DNA of 64,000 nt, taken from Stercorarius parasiticus (Eukaryota > Chordata > Aves > Charadriiformes > Stercorariidae). The stretch lies in contig VWZL01006771.1 in NCBI GenBank assembly GCA_013396915.1, positions 2,001,379 to 2,065,378 on the forward strand. The letters run 5' to 3'. Of the stretch, positions 23,816 to 36,762 are shown piece after piece. Each line of letters starts with the position of its first letter. Within the stretch, counting starts at the first letter, position 1. The position numbers were made by a program, and so were the translations under genes. The notes below the pieces were generated by a model. That model searched no databases. It was not told the DNA's origin and worked only from the letters and a program-made list of their open reading frames with translations.

Positions 23816-26800
23816 TAGCCGTGAAGACATACAGAAACACTACTTTAGCTTGTCAGAAAAACAAATTGGAATAATAGTCACACTTCCCATAAGGAGAAAC
23901 TAAATAAATACACTCAAAAGAAAACTAAGAACCATATGTCCTCCTTTTGAAGCATGAGGAAAAAGTAAAACAAACAAAGAAAGAATATTAGAGAAAACAG
24001 CATGTGGAGAAAAATATTAAAGAAATGGGTTATAAGCGCTATTGCCAGAATGTTGCATAATGATAGCTTTTACGAACAAACAGAACTGGAAATGTTGCCC
24101 TCTTGCTTTCCAAGAAACTTCCAACAAGTCAGGAATGTGACACGATTAAAAAGGAGGACAGCTTTCTCCCTCCGAAGCAGTGAGTACTGGGCACTTTATG
24201 TACTTTTCAAGAAGTACACATGCTGTGCTATCTTTTCAGCATGCCTCGTGTTCTGGCCATTTTCTGTCAGCTCTGGAGAATTGAGCAACACACTTCAAGG
24301 AGGATGGAACTTGAGAGTTCATCAAATTCAGATTTCTAAAGAGATAAATAGTATGTCAAACTAGCCATTTAATTTTTAACACCGTTTTGCCTCTCCTAGG
24401 CAAGGTGTAGGCGCAGTACAGAGGACAGGAAAGACTAGGGACTGGTACCTGTTAGCAGTATGGATCACTGTGGGCCAGTATGTGCCACCTGCACTCAAGG
24501 CCTAATAACGTACTAATGTATTAGTATGATACAGTAGGTGTGCAAGCATGTATTTTCCTGGGTTTGGAAGACGGATGGCCCAGGGATTACTGCTGACGTG
24601 ACCATGTGGATTCCGCACGCTTTGAAGAAGTCTCATTAATATTTTTCATAGCTGAAGGGAAACACTTCAGAAAGCATTCCTCCTGCACAAGGAAAGCAAA
24701 CATTTAAAACTTTGTCTGAGGGATGTGGTGGAAGAAAACATGCAAACTTTACATCTGCTACACAACAATAATTTAGATTCAAAGCTAAGAGTTTCTGGGC
24801 AAGCTACTAAATAGCAAGATACTGTGTTTTGAGAGAAAATAGGCCAAACTGCTTCAAGAATAGTCTATGATGTTTTATTTTACAAGAAGATCCAATGAGT
24901 TTCTGTGACAATTTAAGTTCACGTCTACATTAGTGTTTTAGTCCACACCAGGAGGGTACTTTGTTCCCATTTCCCATTATTTGATTCACTTCATGGGGAA
25001 GTCTTGGAGAGCATAAAGAGTTTTCTTTGGATGAAACCAGAAGGTAACTCCAAGCACATTCCTCGTGGGCTCCAAACCCAAGGGGCAGTTCAGTCCAGGG
25101 CATCCTCCTACAGCTAACCCAAAGTAAAACCCACTGAAGTGTGTATGGTAGAGACACTAACACCAAATCTAATAGGTATCTGCTCCCATTATTTGCCCTA
25201 CTTGCTGGTGTAGACATACCCTATAGCACTTTCTGTCTATAGCCTACATAATAGTGTTTTTTAACATGTCAAATAATAGATTAAATAGGCAAAGCAGAAT
25301 ATAAACGTGCTATTTTGACATTTCTGAAAAAAAGAAAGCCTCAAGATTGTACTATAACACATCTAAAGAAAATCCCATCCTTTGATATTCATGGTGGGGT
25401 TTGTATTGTTTATGCTTTTTTTTAGCCTGAAGCAATAGATTTGGCATTATGTGTAACCAGCAAGTTGCCAAATTTGGCTTAGTCAGATACCCTGGTTGTA
25501 TACATACAGTGTTATTTATGCCCAGTGCTGCCATATCTGTGAGGCATATATGGATTACGCTCCCGTTGCAATATTTAATTTCTGTAGAAATACTTGATAC
25601 AGGAGGCTGTGAAGTTTTGCAAAAACTGCAGAGCTTCAGGTATTCACTATTCTAATTTCTTCATTATTCAAACATTTCCACTGAATAGTAGTAAAAAATG
25701 CTTAAAACCTACCAAATGGACAGTAAGGGAATCATTAACGATCATCGGTACCATTTATGAGCATCTGAAATGAAAAAATCTGTAGTTTAGATTTTTAGGG
25801 CACTTGGAAATCCCCAGAAGAGATCAGAGCAGACACCCCATAAGTGTTGCAGTTGGTCAGTACAAGAACCACAACTAAGAGTTTCATAAATTATTTGTAA
25901 ACTGAGTGAAGAAAAATATTTTCTTTAAATATCAAGGAGTTTCAGCTGTAGAAGTAAGGCCAGTCACAGTGGTTAAATATTCCCTTGTGACTTTCTGAAT
26001 ACAGGCAAATGCATCACTGAGCCTTATTTCCATACAAACAGGATACTGGCTGTGAATGGTACAAGCGAATCCGCTAGTCAAACACTTAAATGTTTGCAGA
26101 ATGCATCTATCTGTGAAGAGAGGTGTTACCTACTATTCACAGGCTCTATAAAATAAGAACTGAATAGGGAGTCTATTATACTACCTCATGTCACAGTAGA
26201 AGCGTATACTCTTTTATAATGGCACAATAACACTTGAGATAATAATGACATACAGTTATTAAAACTATATGCATGTACAGTATTATTCTTCCTCCTTTAT
26301 TGCTAAGCAGAAATAAAAGTAAAATTAATAACTGAGGTAGAGCCTAAATCATTCTCTCTCTTTGCAGATCACCTAGTTCTTTGACTATTTCCCCATCTAT
26401 ACAGATACAGTATTCACAGTCTGGACCCAGATTACAGGAGTTTATGTCTGAGAAGTTGGAATAGTCAAAAGATAAAATCTGGTACAACTGAAAGGCTATA
26501 TCTAAAAGGGCAGCCGAAAGCGCAAGAGATACAGACACATGAAACAACGCAGAACAGCTCGGTTGGAAATGAACTGGGGATGAGCACAGTCTTCGAGGTG
26601 TTGGAACAAGACACGACACAGCATCTACAAGAAAGACTTCCTGCGCACAGGAGGTCAAAGGCAATCAGATGAGCAAACTGAGACTTGGGGTCTACTCTCC
26701 AACCGATCTGTATGCTTATTTCCTAGTAATAAATGACCCTTTTAAGAAAGAAAGGATATACCCTGGGTTACATTTTTCCAAACAAAGGAGACAGCTGAGT

Positions 26801-29800
26801 GGAAAGCTGGAGGACAGAGTGAATCAGTGATGGCAGGGGAAAGAAAAAGGAAAACAAAACGGGAGCAGGCAATATGATAAAAGCAGCGCAAAGGGAGCCT
26901 GACTAAAAAAGTCCAAATGGTGCCAGAAGACTTACTGAACTAACGTGAACAAAGTCTCTCTTCAAAATGTAAATACAACAGATATGTACATTAATGTTCC
27001 CCAGCTGGCATGCTATAAATAGCATAAAAAAGGTAGCTGGAGGTCAGAAACCAGTGGGAGCCATCCAAGGGCAGGGTCGAGGCTGAGAAAAGACCAGATT
27101 CTGCAAACTGTGGAGAGCTGAATTTGGGCAAACACAGGAGCGCAATGCTGACATCATGAATGAGCTGTTCATGGGAAGGGGAGTGACAGCTCCCCATCAC
27201 CCCTCTGGTCACTGTGTCCCTTAGAAAGCCTTTTCTTACCACCAGCACAACAGGTACAGCTATATACTCTACAGCTGCGTTTCAGACTTGGCTGCATCCT
27301 CTCCGACAGATGTTTTATCCATAATTCCAGTTGTTGTATCCTCAAAGTAGAGTAAACAAGATCTTGCTGGCTGTTTTCCTACATCCCGGATCCATTCCTG
27401 AGATCTTATGGCTCGATCACTTCACAATATTTACTTTTCAGAAGGAGAAACCAAGTACATTAAACCCCAGTCTCAAAAGCTTTGTTTCTTCCAGATTCCT
27501 CCTGGGGGGGTTTGACAGGCTTGAAACAAATGAGAAAGAAGACAACACCATGTACATTGCGGAGTGTCATTAAAAGGTAAGAGTATCACCTAAGAGCTGC
27601 AGGGCTGCAATATCCCAACAGCCAGCCAAGCACAAGGAAATGACACAACTAGCATATGGAGGACCTCTCCAGCCCCAATAACTAAAAGCAGTTTGCAGTG
27701 GTTATTTGGGAAGCAGCCTTCAGCGCAAGCCAGTTCTGTCCAAGTGAGGCTTGGTCTGTAGGGAGATACATTTTGATCCACAGTCACATGCCTCCATCAG
27801 TCCACCTCCTCGCAGAGGAGCAGGGGTTGAAAGTTTTCAAAGTTACTCTGTAGCTTAAGAGCCAAAGTTTCACCTTCAAGGCAACTTAAGGCTTGAAAAC
27901 AAGGTCCAAGTTCCTCCATCAGTTAGGCAGTCTGAAAAATGTCGAGGAGTACTCAGAATCTTGGAAGTAAAGAGCTGGGCACCTCTGCATGACTGAAGAC
28001 AACCAAATGCAAGCTCTGAAAAAGCAAGTCCTATTAAAGCAACATGAGATTGCTCAGGCCCTGAAAAATCTCACATCACTGCCTGCCTTTGAAAACTTGT
28101 GGCCAAACTGCTGTCTATTTTCTGGCTGTAATCATACATCACGTAAATCTGGATCTCAAAATGATACCACACAGAAAGCGTCAGTCTGGACTGACTCCAA
28201 GGGCTACATTTAGGCATTTCTTCTAATTTAAATCATATGCAAACAAAGTGATCTCAGGTTGCTATGAATAAATACAATTCATAGTGCATAGTAACGGATA
28301 TATGGGAGGAATGACAGCTCATTTTCTTTCCTAGATAGATACACTTATGTATGTAAAAATAGATAATACAATTAAGTAGCTTTTATTGGCTATTAGAGGC
28401 TATATAAACGTAGTTCTCTCTTTCTACATCAATACTGTTCCAGGGCAGCCAGGTTTGATTCTGCTCTGTGAGTAATGGTGTCAGCTACATGTTAGTGCAT
28501 TCCTGAGGTGGTAAAAGAGAAGTCACACTGTGATTTTAGGGAGGTTCACAATGGTTGCTTTTAGAGGATTAATTTTCAGTTTGGAATGTCAACAAACTTC
28601 ATATAGAATGATTAAAAGAAGCCCCCCCTCCCTTTTTTTTTTTATGTCTCTACATTGATTCAACTCATCTTGCAAAGGTATAATGTTCTACTCAGTAGAC
28701 TCCTCTAAATTAGTTCCCTGCAGGGGTATAAGAAAATAACTTCAGGCATCCAACTTTTCTAGCAGTAGAACAACTAGCATACTCCAGGCCAGGATGCCTA
28801 CTTCACCAAGAAACTGGTGTCAACAGTTTAACAGTGTTATCAGCAATTATCTTCTTGTGAACCAGCAGTGCCAGACGCCCAGATTTATGTAACTCCACTG
28901 ACCTGAATTATGAAGTTTCTAGCTTAACTGGAAGCTTTATATGAAAATACTGGCCTACTATATCTTAAGAATGGCACTAAAAATATCACCTCATTTTCTT
29001 TATTAGGAAGATTGCGTCCATGTTGTCTTCAAAAGTGACATTCCTGAGACCTCCCTTTCACAGCATGATGGAACAGCAGAAAGTGTAGAGCCTGCCACTG
29101 ACTTCACTTCTGCTAAACAGGCTTGCTGAGGTGGCATGGATTTCCCACAGAAAGCCCTGTAAAGAGCTCAAATTTCTTGGGCTGGAAAGTCACGTTGTTG
29201 GTTTGGTTCTCAGCTAGCTGAGAAGCACCAGAGACAGAACTCACGCTGCTGAATTCAGCATAGAGAGACAGACCATTAGTCAGTCAGCTGTGAAATGTAA
29301 ATAATTTTTGCCTTTCAGAATATCCTCCCTGATTCTGTCAAAATCCATCAGGCACAACTGCTTATTCAAGCAAAAGGTAACACAAAGTAACACTAAAAAA
29401 TTCCCCAGACTTACAGCCTAGCAGTGAACATCTTCATTTCAGTTAGTCATTCTTCTCATGACACTTTTGCAAAAAATACTGTTTCACCAATATCAGTCTC
29501 TCCTGAGCACTTTCAAATAACAAAAACTAAATCTTTTAAAAGTTAGAGGTCCAACTTCTGGTCTCCCTTATGAACTGTGAATTGGTAACAGCTCCACTGG
29601 CCTCACAATCCAGGTTACTTAATTCTTAATTGCAACCCAGAGTAACATTTGGCCCACAATCAGTGAAAAAATCAGTAAAGGCCAGACCATGACCTAGATT
29701 TATGCACCCGCACGGGCATTTTGTTGGGTGTAAAACACACTCACTAGCAAATACAGCTTCTTGATCTGCTTTCCAGGGGGGCGATGACCCCTCTGGGAGT

Positions 29801-30943
29801 CTCCCCTCTGCATTTGCAGGGGAGGGAAAGGGAGAAGAAGAATCCGCTTCAGGAATCGGCTGTTGTTTGGATCTTAAGTTCCTATTTCCCCGTTTGGATT
29901 CCCAGGTTGATTACATGAAAGGCTGCATTTGATTACATTTCAAAGATGCAACGTGGTATGATAATGCACGCTGTTGGATGCTTTCAAAGGTCTAGTCCAA
30001 GTAAAGCAAGAAGGCCAGACACCCAGGGAAACACTTCAGGCTGCTCAGCTGAGCACATATCCAACACTCCGAACATTTGGCTTTCCCACCACTGCCAGAC
30101 TCCACCAGCAAGAGCACGACCGTGAGTTGTTCTTCAAGACCTTTGTAGATGGAAAATAAGTTTCGCAGAACATTCATATAAAACCTACCAATTATGAATA
30201 AAAAATAGGTTTCTCTAAGCCAAATTTGGGTTTATTTAAAAAAAAATAAAATAGTAGCATTAGCTAAAGTTAGAAGGGCTATAAAATCAAATTATATGTA
30301 GAGACTGTATCACTTTACCAATAGAAGAAAATAAATGCACAGAAACATTGAGGAACAGCTAAATATGTTAAATAATTCCTTGAAAAGATGCAAAACACAA
30401 CTTAATCTGAATATCTATTTAGATATTAGAGTTGTCAAAAACCGTGTCTTCTAGATGTCAGGACTGAGCCTGCTTTTAACTTTGTGTTTACCTCTTTTTG
30501 TCTGTTTTATTTTTCTTTTACTCACTGGTTTGTGCCTTAGAATATCTTTCCCAGTTACTGAGAGGTTCTGACAGGGGATCTCTATAGAAGCTGTCAAACT
30601 TCATGTTTTGCTCCGTGATAGTGAATGCCTTCCTTAATCTTATGCCATCAGAAAGAAAGATACTACCATGTCCTATGTTAGCAGCAAAGAAACGGCTGCC
30701 CGGGTTAAATGTGATTGCTGCCATCAAATTTCAGAAAACCACTTCTATCCTGGTTTGGTTTTTTTTTCCATAATTTTCCTCAGTTTGCACAATATATTCA
30801 TCTGACCCGACAATGAATTCAGAATGTCACTTTTAATTAAGAATATTGTTGTACTGATGAACATCAAAAGAAGTATGGCTATTTTTTAAACAAAGCAGCA
30901 AAGAACCAAGCAATTCACAGTGTGTTTCCTTTTAGGGATTGAC

Positions 30944-30964
30944 TAATTAATTAATTAATTAAAA
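30944..30964. repeat. (AATT)n microsatellite
   Basis: About five uninterrupted AATT units, followed by further AATT words in AT-rich DNA. Confidence 0.8.
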
Positions 30965-32129
30965 TTAATTTTAGAGCCAAATCTTCCAGTCTTGTCCTGT
31001 GTATCCTAGTGTATAAGTAAAATCAGACTTAGAACCCAAACCATATTGTCTCGTCTGCTCAGTCATCTCACAACTTAAAGAATTCTAGCTATTTTGGCAA
31101 TTGATTAAGTCTTCTTAGTTGGGGCCTGTGTGGGGTCTGTCCTAGTTCTGTGCAACTGATTAACTCTGAAATTAATAAAGTTCTTTGAAAAGGTTTCCAG
31201 TTACATCCTAATTGTATATGGATATGACTGCGCTTACCAAATAAAACATGTTTCCATACCTTTGCTCCGTGAATTAAAGGAGCCTTCCAGCATCCAGCTT
31301 TCCCTGATTCTGTGTTTTTTCATAAAGTTGTTAAGACTATACATTACAATTCTATTTTAGTAAGAGCTCATACTTTACAAACGCCAACATTTTTGTCACT
31401 AAGACCATTAAATGCTCAGGTAATGCTGGAGTTTGGCACACAACATCTCTTGCTCCATAAAATTAAAGCAATTCAATCCCACTGACTGACTTCCAGAAAA
31501 AAAAAAGGTCCATCTGCCAACAGGAGCAGCTGTGTCGAGTTTGCCAGTGGTGCCACAGGTACTTGCTTTTTGAAAGAACAGATACCATGCAGCTAAAAGG
31601 TTTTTTTCTCTCCACAGGTGATTGGGTTTGTCCTGGGAATCAGATTCTTTAAAAATCAAAATCCAGCTGGATACTCCTTTTCAGCTAGTGCTAAACAACC
31701 AGTTTATAGAATAACTCTTGTTCCTGATTCCAGTGAGGCAAATTCTACTTAGTCACAGACGAGGTGGTGGTGTGCAGGCAGCTGGAACCACAAAATGAAG
31801 CTTTAATGAAGCCAGAGTATAAGTAAGGATTCTCTAATGGCAAATTAAGTTGGAAAATTAGTATTTATTTTTTAGAATGAAGGAACAGTGTTTATACCAG
31901 TACTGTAGTTAGGAGCTCCAGTGAGTTTGTGCATGGTAATTGCTCTCAGGCATTTCAGGAAATCATGTTTTTTCTTCCAGTTTAGTTGTCTTCCTTAAAG
32001 ACTACAATGGAAATCAAAGCCACAGCACCAGCAACGCTCTGCCACAACGTAGAATAGGTAGAGACTAACCTGCGAGCTTCTAGCTAACAAAAGTGACCAC
32101 TTATTCACAAAAATAGTTGTGCAAATTTT

Positions 32130-32151
32130 GGGGGGAAGGGGAGGGGGAGGG
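32130..32151 (+). other. G-quadruplex motif
   Basis: Four G runs of 6, 4, 5 and 3 are separated by AA, A and A. This meets the usual G4 pattern with very short loops, a combination known to favour stable folding. There is no adjacent promoter or gene that I can identify. Confidence 0.6.
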
Positions 32152-33639
32152 CAGGCATTTGCATGAGGTCTTGCTCATTAATCTCATACTAGGATTCCTC
32201 AGTAGGGCAGGACTGGGTTACACATAATGACTTCAGGAGTCCCATAATGTAGCGGAGTCATCATGGCAGGAGAGGGTATTTTATAGAGTAGCTTGGAGAC
32301 ATTAAGGGGAAAAAAAAGTCCTTTCTAGTTAATCTTTGTCATTAGCTCCTATTTGACACAACACATGGATCTTTCAGAACAATTCCTGATGTTGCATACC
32401 AGATTTATTTCTAAATTTCTCAATTTCGTGCCAGCATATGCTACACCTAATCCTCTCTTTCTCTCCTTTTGCCTTTATTCATGTGTTGCTCTTCCTCTGC
32501 TTCTAAACAGCCGCCTTTTGGTACATAAGTGCCATCCTGCATCCAGGATGACGCAAGGATTGCTTGCCTCCGGCCGCAGTCTGGGCGCTGCAAGAAGGAT
32601 GGGCTCAGTGCTCCGGCCTGTCCTCGACTCCCTCCATCTCTATATTGGGTCAGGTAGTCAGAAAAAAAACCAACCATATAACGTTGTAACGTGAGTTCCC
32701 AGTACCAAAGCATGTAAGTTTGATTCTTAACTCTGACAAATATCTAAGGGAGCAACAGATGAGTGTATGAACACTTGGAAGCCCTTGGTGCAGAAAGTAA
32801 GAGGGAGAGCAGAAATGCATCACTTGCGCGAGGCTGCTAGTCTCCAGCAAAACTGGCTCAAGCAGTGTTTTGTCTACGCTTCTTATAGACACTGGAACTT
32901 AAAAAAAAAAGGTAAAAGCGAACTGTTTGGTGGATTACTTTGAATGCTGCAGGCTACCTCAAGGTTCAAGGCAGAGATGTTTGAGGGCTCCCCCCTGCAA
33001 TCCCAGCTCCTGGGTCTGGGTATTGCTGGAGCCAGCCATGAGTCCTGGTTTTCTGCCCATGGACACCAGGGACGTGGAGAGACACGGGGCTGGGGCACAC
33101 CACCACATGTCTGTGTGTGCCCCAGGCTGGAGGCTCAGACACATTATTGCCTCCAAAAGTGTGGGCAGAGCCATATCATGCTCGTCTCTCTTTCCAAAAG
33201 CACTGCAGAAAACAGCTTACTATCAGGCTGCTGATGTTCACACCATATTCTTCCTCCTTCTTCTGCATAACTAAGCATTTTGTGATCCAACTGTTATTAC
33301 TTACCCTGCAGTGTAGGTACCATAATAGCTGAAATACATGAATGAGTTCTTGCCCTTTCTGTTGCAGCTGCCTTGCAGTAACATGCTCTGAAATAGTAGC
33401 ATGCTCCACAAAGCAAGAGGTCTGTCACAACCTGTGCATCTTGCTTTTAATTGCAATTTAATTTAAAAAATTAATTGCAAATTTTTTTTGTAATCAGAAA
33501 TCAAGCGCTGTGAAAGTATCACTTACGTGCAGTCTGCAATTAAAAGGCCATCCACTTGTGAGTCCACATCAAATCAAGGAGCTTCAAACTCACCATAACA
33601 ACGCTCAGCATTTTCTGTTTTGTTTTGTATTTTTTCCCC

Positions 33640-33782
33640 AAGTGTTGGGCAACCACTCACTAATTAATCCTCGTAACAATGAGAAACAGAAAGGTTAGGT
33701 TTATTTGGGGTTGTACAATGAATCAGATGGCAGAGCTGGGAGTAGGATTTCTGGGGAAGGGATTCTTAGCCTTGTGCTCAAT
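33640..33782 (-). mobile_element. MIR-like ancient SINE relic
   Basis: Read in plus orientation, several short words appear in the order and spacing of a reverse-complemented MIR (CORE-SINE family). They are TTAATCCTCGTAACAA (33664-33679), GAGAAACAGAAAGGTTAGG (about 33681-33699), GGCAGAGCTGGGAGTAGGAT (33729-33748) and TTGTGCTC (about 33772-33779). Divergence is high, as expected for an element inactive since early amniote evolution. MIR relics are known in bird genomes but are sparse. I rate it as likely, with approximate ends. Confidence 0.55.
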
Positions 33783-34560
33783 TCATAGTTTCTGTCAACT
33801 TTCCACCTATAATTCATTTGCTAATTTTGCTCCCAATTATTTTTCTTCCCCCCACCCCCGTAATTACAATTAGCTGACATAGTGCCTACAACGTAGTCGA
33901 CACTTTCCAGACATACAACCAAGAAAAATTATTTTTTCAAGGCTGCCTATAAAAATACATTGCATGTCTGAGAGCACTTCGAAATAGTGAGGCTGGGAGA
34001 TTTTAAACATTGGTATGCGCAATGAGTTCAGCATAACTGTGTAGATAGATTGGTAACAACAACATTTCTTTTTTTCTCTTGCTTGATGTGATTGTAACTT
34101 GTTGCTTCACCCAGGTACTGAGCACAGCATGCTCAAAGCTATTAAAATTGGAGTTTCACTGACCATAGAAGTCCTTTAAAATCATATGTTTTTCTCCCTT
34201 TCAGAGTCTGATCCCAGTCTCATTTAATTATAGATTTTTTACCTAAGAGTAAAGGTAAAACAAACTATCACTAACTTCTGGTGATGAAAGAAAGAAGGGG
34301 ATTTAAGTCAACTGTTTTTATATCTCTGTTATTCTCTGATCCCTAGGAACAGCAATGCCCATTCAAAATTAAAACCACATTTGTTTTCCTCATATTTATG
34401 AGAGGTCTGTATTTATAAATGCATACTATATATAAACACTCTGCATATATGCATTTATGTTATATATTTATATTTAAATACTGCCAGATGTTTATATATT
34501 TTAAGAGCTAAATATAGAAAGTGCTTTACAAAAATATCAGAAGTTAACTTGCTCCTTCTC
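33783..34560. other. AT-rich non-coding DNA
   Basis: No gene recognised. 34380-34520 is especially rich in ATATAT/TTTATA words and could act as a matrix-attachment-like or nucleosome-poor stretch; that is inference from composition only. Confidence 0.55.
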
Positions 34561-34564
34561 TTAC

Positions 34565-34781
34565 GTCCTGCTCTCGGGGTGTGTCTGCAGCTGGCTGTTC
34601 TCTTCTGCCATCACGCGGGTGTTACTGAAGCGCAGAAATGCAGCAGCGGTTAGAAGAGGATGCCCCTGCGCCTCCCGGGTACCTTGGGCAAACTGGTGTA
34701 GCTGCCCTTTCACTCCAAAAACTGGCTGGCAAGATGCATGAAATCCATAACGCTTCTTCATGCCTTCAGCTCTTTTACTAT
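34565..34781 (-). CDS. Candidate coding exon, unrecognised protein
   Basis: On the minus strand, 217 nt lie between an acceptor-like CTTTTAG (AG at 34783-34782) and a near-consensus donor GTAAGA (34564-34559). One frame is open throughout for 71 complete codons, with split codons at both ends; its first downstream stop falls inside the presumed intron. GC is about 60% over 34561-34680 by hand count, with at least eight CpGs, whereas the flanks are almost pure A/T. The immediate acceptor tract is only moderate, but a T-rich run (the complement of 34803-34918) lies just upstream. The encoded peptide has an ordinary mixed composition with no domain I know. It also contains an internal ATG and could be read as a free 66-codon frame (34561-34761). 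Alternatives are a GC-rich regulatory island or a pseudogene fragment. Confidence 0.25.
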
Positions 34782-34802
34782 CTAAAAGTTCAATGAGTGT
34801 TC

Positions 34803-34918
34803 ATAAAATAAAAAATAATAAAATAAATAAAATTAAAAAAATAAATTAAAACAAAAGAAAACAAAATAAAATAAAATTAAATTAAATAAAGTAAAATTAC
34901 ATAAAATTTTAAAAAAAT
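34803..34918. repeat. A-rich low-complexity tract, (AAAAT)n-like
   Basis: About 115 bases consist nearly entirely of A and T on this strand, in AAAAT/AAAT units with rare C or G. It is followed by a short CACACACACAC run and five C bases (34920-34934). It could be a decayed poly(A) tail plus slippage; I see no attached retrotransposon. Confidence 0.85.
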
Positions 34919-34934
34919 GCACACACACACCCCC
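34919..34934. repeat. Short (CA)n plus C run
   Basis: Six CA-type units followed by CCCC, abutting the A-rich tract. Confidence 0.75.
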
Positions 34935-36762
34935 AGTCACTTTCCTGTTTTATTGGAATACAACACTCTTTGGGATAATTGTAATATTCTAGGTGTTTAT
35001 TCTAAGGAAGGCCAGGAGCTGAACCCCTAGAGGCTGGTCTCTGCTTGCTATCAGGGACCGTTCACATCTCCAGAACTGCTCCTTTTTCACAGGCTACCAG
35101 ACACTAAGGGGCTGTTATATGGATGTGCTCTAAATATACTCCTTTCAGTTTAGTGTATTTAATTCTATCTCCCTGTGATTATGCTACTGACAAAATATAT
35201 CAAATGTACGATGTATACAATACAGCTACTTCAAATAAAGGCTCTTTCGACTTCACAACTAGTTAAATAAAGAATTATCCATCTAGCACCTTACTCAAAG
35301 ATGTTCTGCAAGTTCTTACTCCTCTAGTAAAGGCCTAAAAGGGATCATAAAGTTGTATCAATATTTTATTTATTACAGAATTATTTAAAAGTCACCATCT
35401 CTCCAGAATTCCTGTGTAATGGCATTCAAGTTGCTATAGTTTTCCCCGTAATTAGCAGGAAACAAAACTGATACAACTTTTGGATGATGCTGAAGGAGTG
35501 TTAATGTACTATATGGTAGCGTTTAAATACTGCATTTGAAGAGTCAGAGTGTGGGGATTTCACCTTGCATAAACACCAGCATTCTGGGTAAGTGCATATT
35601 TTGTCTTTCTATTGAAAATAACAAAAGAGGGAAATGTAAACTTCTGTCTCTTCATTAAACAAAGGATAAAATAATGCCTTAGAAATAAGCTGCAGAAGTG
35701 TGGGTTTTTTCCCCTGAGTGTATCCTAAGTTTATAAATAGTTAATATTTTCTTTAACACCGGTTAATCTATAAATATCTTTTTGACCTCTGGATAACAGC
35801 AGGTTTAATACATCTGTGTGTCAAATACTGCAAGTTTTCCTTTGATTCACCCACTTTAAGATAAGCCATCCTGTGTGCCAGACAGCTGTTTTTTCTCATA
35901 GCTTCCCACATAACTAAAACTTCTGCGTAGTTACAAAGCAAAAAACGACACCAGAACCACAGAGAGATATGTGCATTACTCAGGGCTAAACGGCTTCTGC
36001 TTACTTGCTTCAGCCAAGTATAAACCATGAAAAAGCACACTAAATTAGCTTCTAAAACCAAACGTCTTGTCAGAGTGTTTCACTCTAGTCGTAACCTCTC
36101 CATCTTCAGGTTTTTCCTCCTTTGCTGAGTGTCTGAAGTTAATAGTAAAAATTTGTGCAACTTTGGCAAATCCAATTTGGATTAATAGCTCCCCATTACA
36201 GAGACTGCTTTCCCTGACCTAAATTGCTCAGTATAATCAATGCATATTTTAAAGCTAAATAATTTGCTGCAAAATTCTCACAGTATATGGCATCTGCATC
36301 TATTATTACATATCTGCAAACACTTTGTAAACATTAACACATTAACATTGACTTTATAACCATGTTAATACTGTAACAGCCCTTAAAATTACACCGGTAA
36401 ATGATCGCCGTCTTGTAGCTATTAGGGACAAGAAGACTCTTGGAAGCTTGTGCACTTCCAATTTGGGCATCACAGTGCCTAAAAATTCAGTGTCTGGAGT
36501 CAGGGGATAATTAAAGAGAGCCAAAGGCTGCTCTGTACAATCAATGGGAATAGTCAAGCCCTTCCAAAGGCAAATGTTCAGCAACTGAAAAGAATTAGGC
36601 TCCTCTAAGAAGTGTTACAGAAAAACTGCTTAGAGCTAGAAAATAGGAAATCCTTGAATGAAATCAGAAGGAGAACAGTATAGAGGGGGTAAAGATTGTG
36701 TTAACAGGGGAAGTGTAGCTAGGAAATAATTTGGCCTCTGGAAGGTCAAAGGTGCGACAGAA
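34935..36762. other. Non-coding DNA
   Basis: No gene, RNA or mobile element recognised. Confidence 0.6.

Larger units (their letters stand above)
21376..33639. other. Non-coding DNA
   Basis: Twelve kilobases of AT-rich sequence without a recognisable gene, RNA or mobile element, apart from the short repeats and motifs listed separately. A slightly purine-rich stretch lies around 26780-26960, and a GC-richer patch without coding signature lies around 32930-33175. Confidence 0.6.

Noticed and set aside
24002..24364. 120-codon open frame ending in serine/asparagine-rich sequence
   Set aside because: A donor-like GTGAGT lies inside it, but there is no acceptor upstream and no recognisable family; judged chance.
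33440..33490. Near-palindrome around two TTAATTGCAA words
   Set aside because: The arms are almost only A and T with mismatches; expected by chance in this composition.
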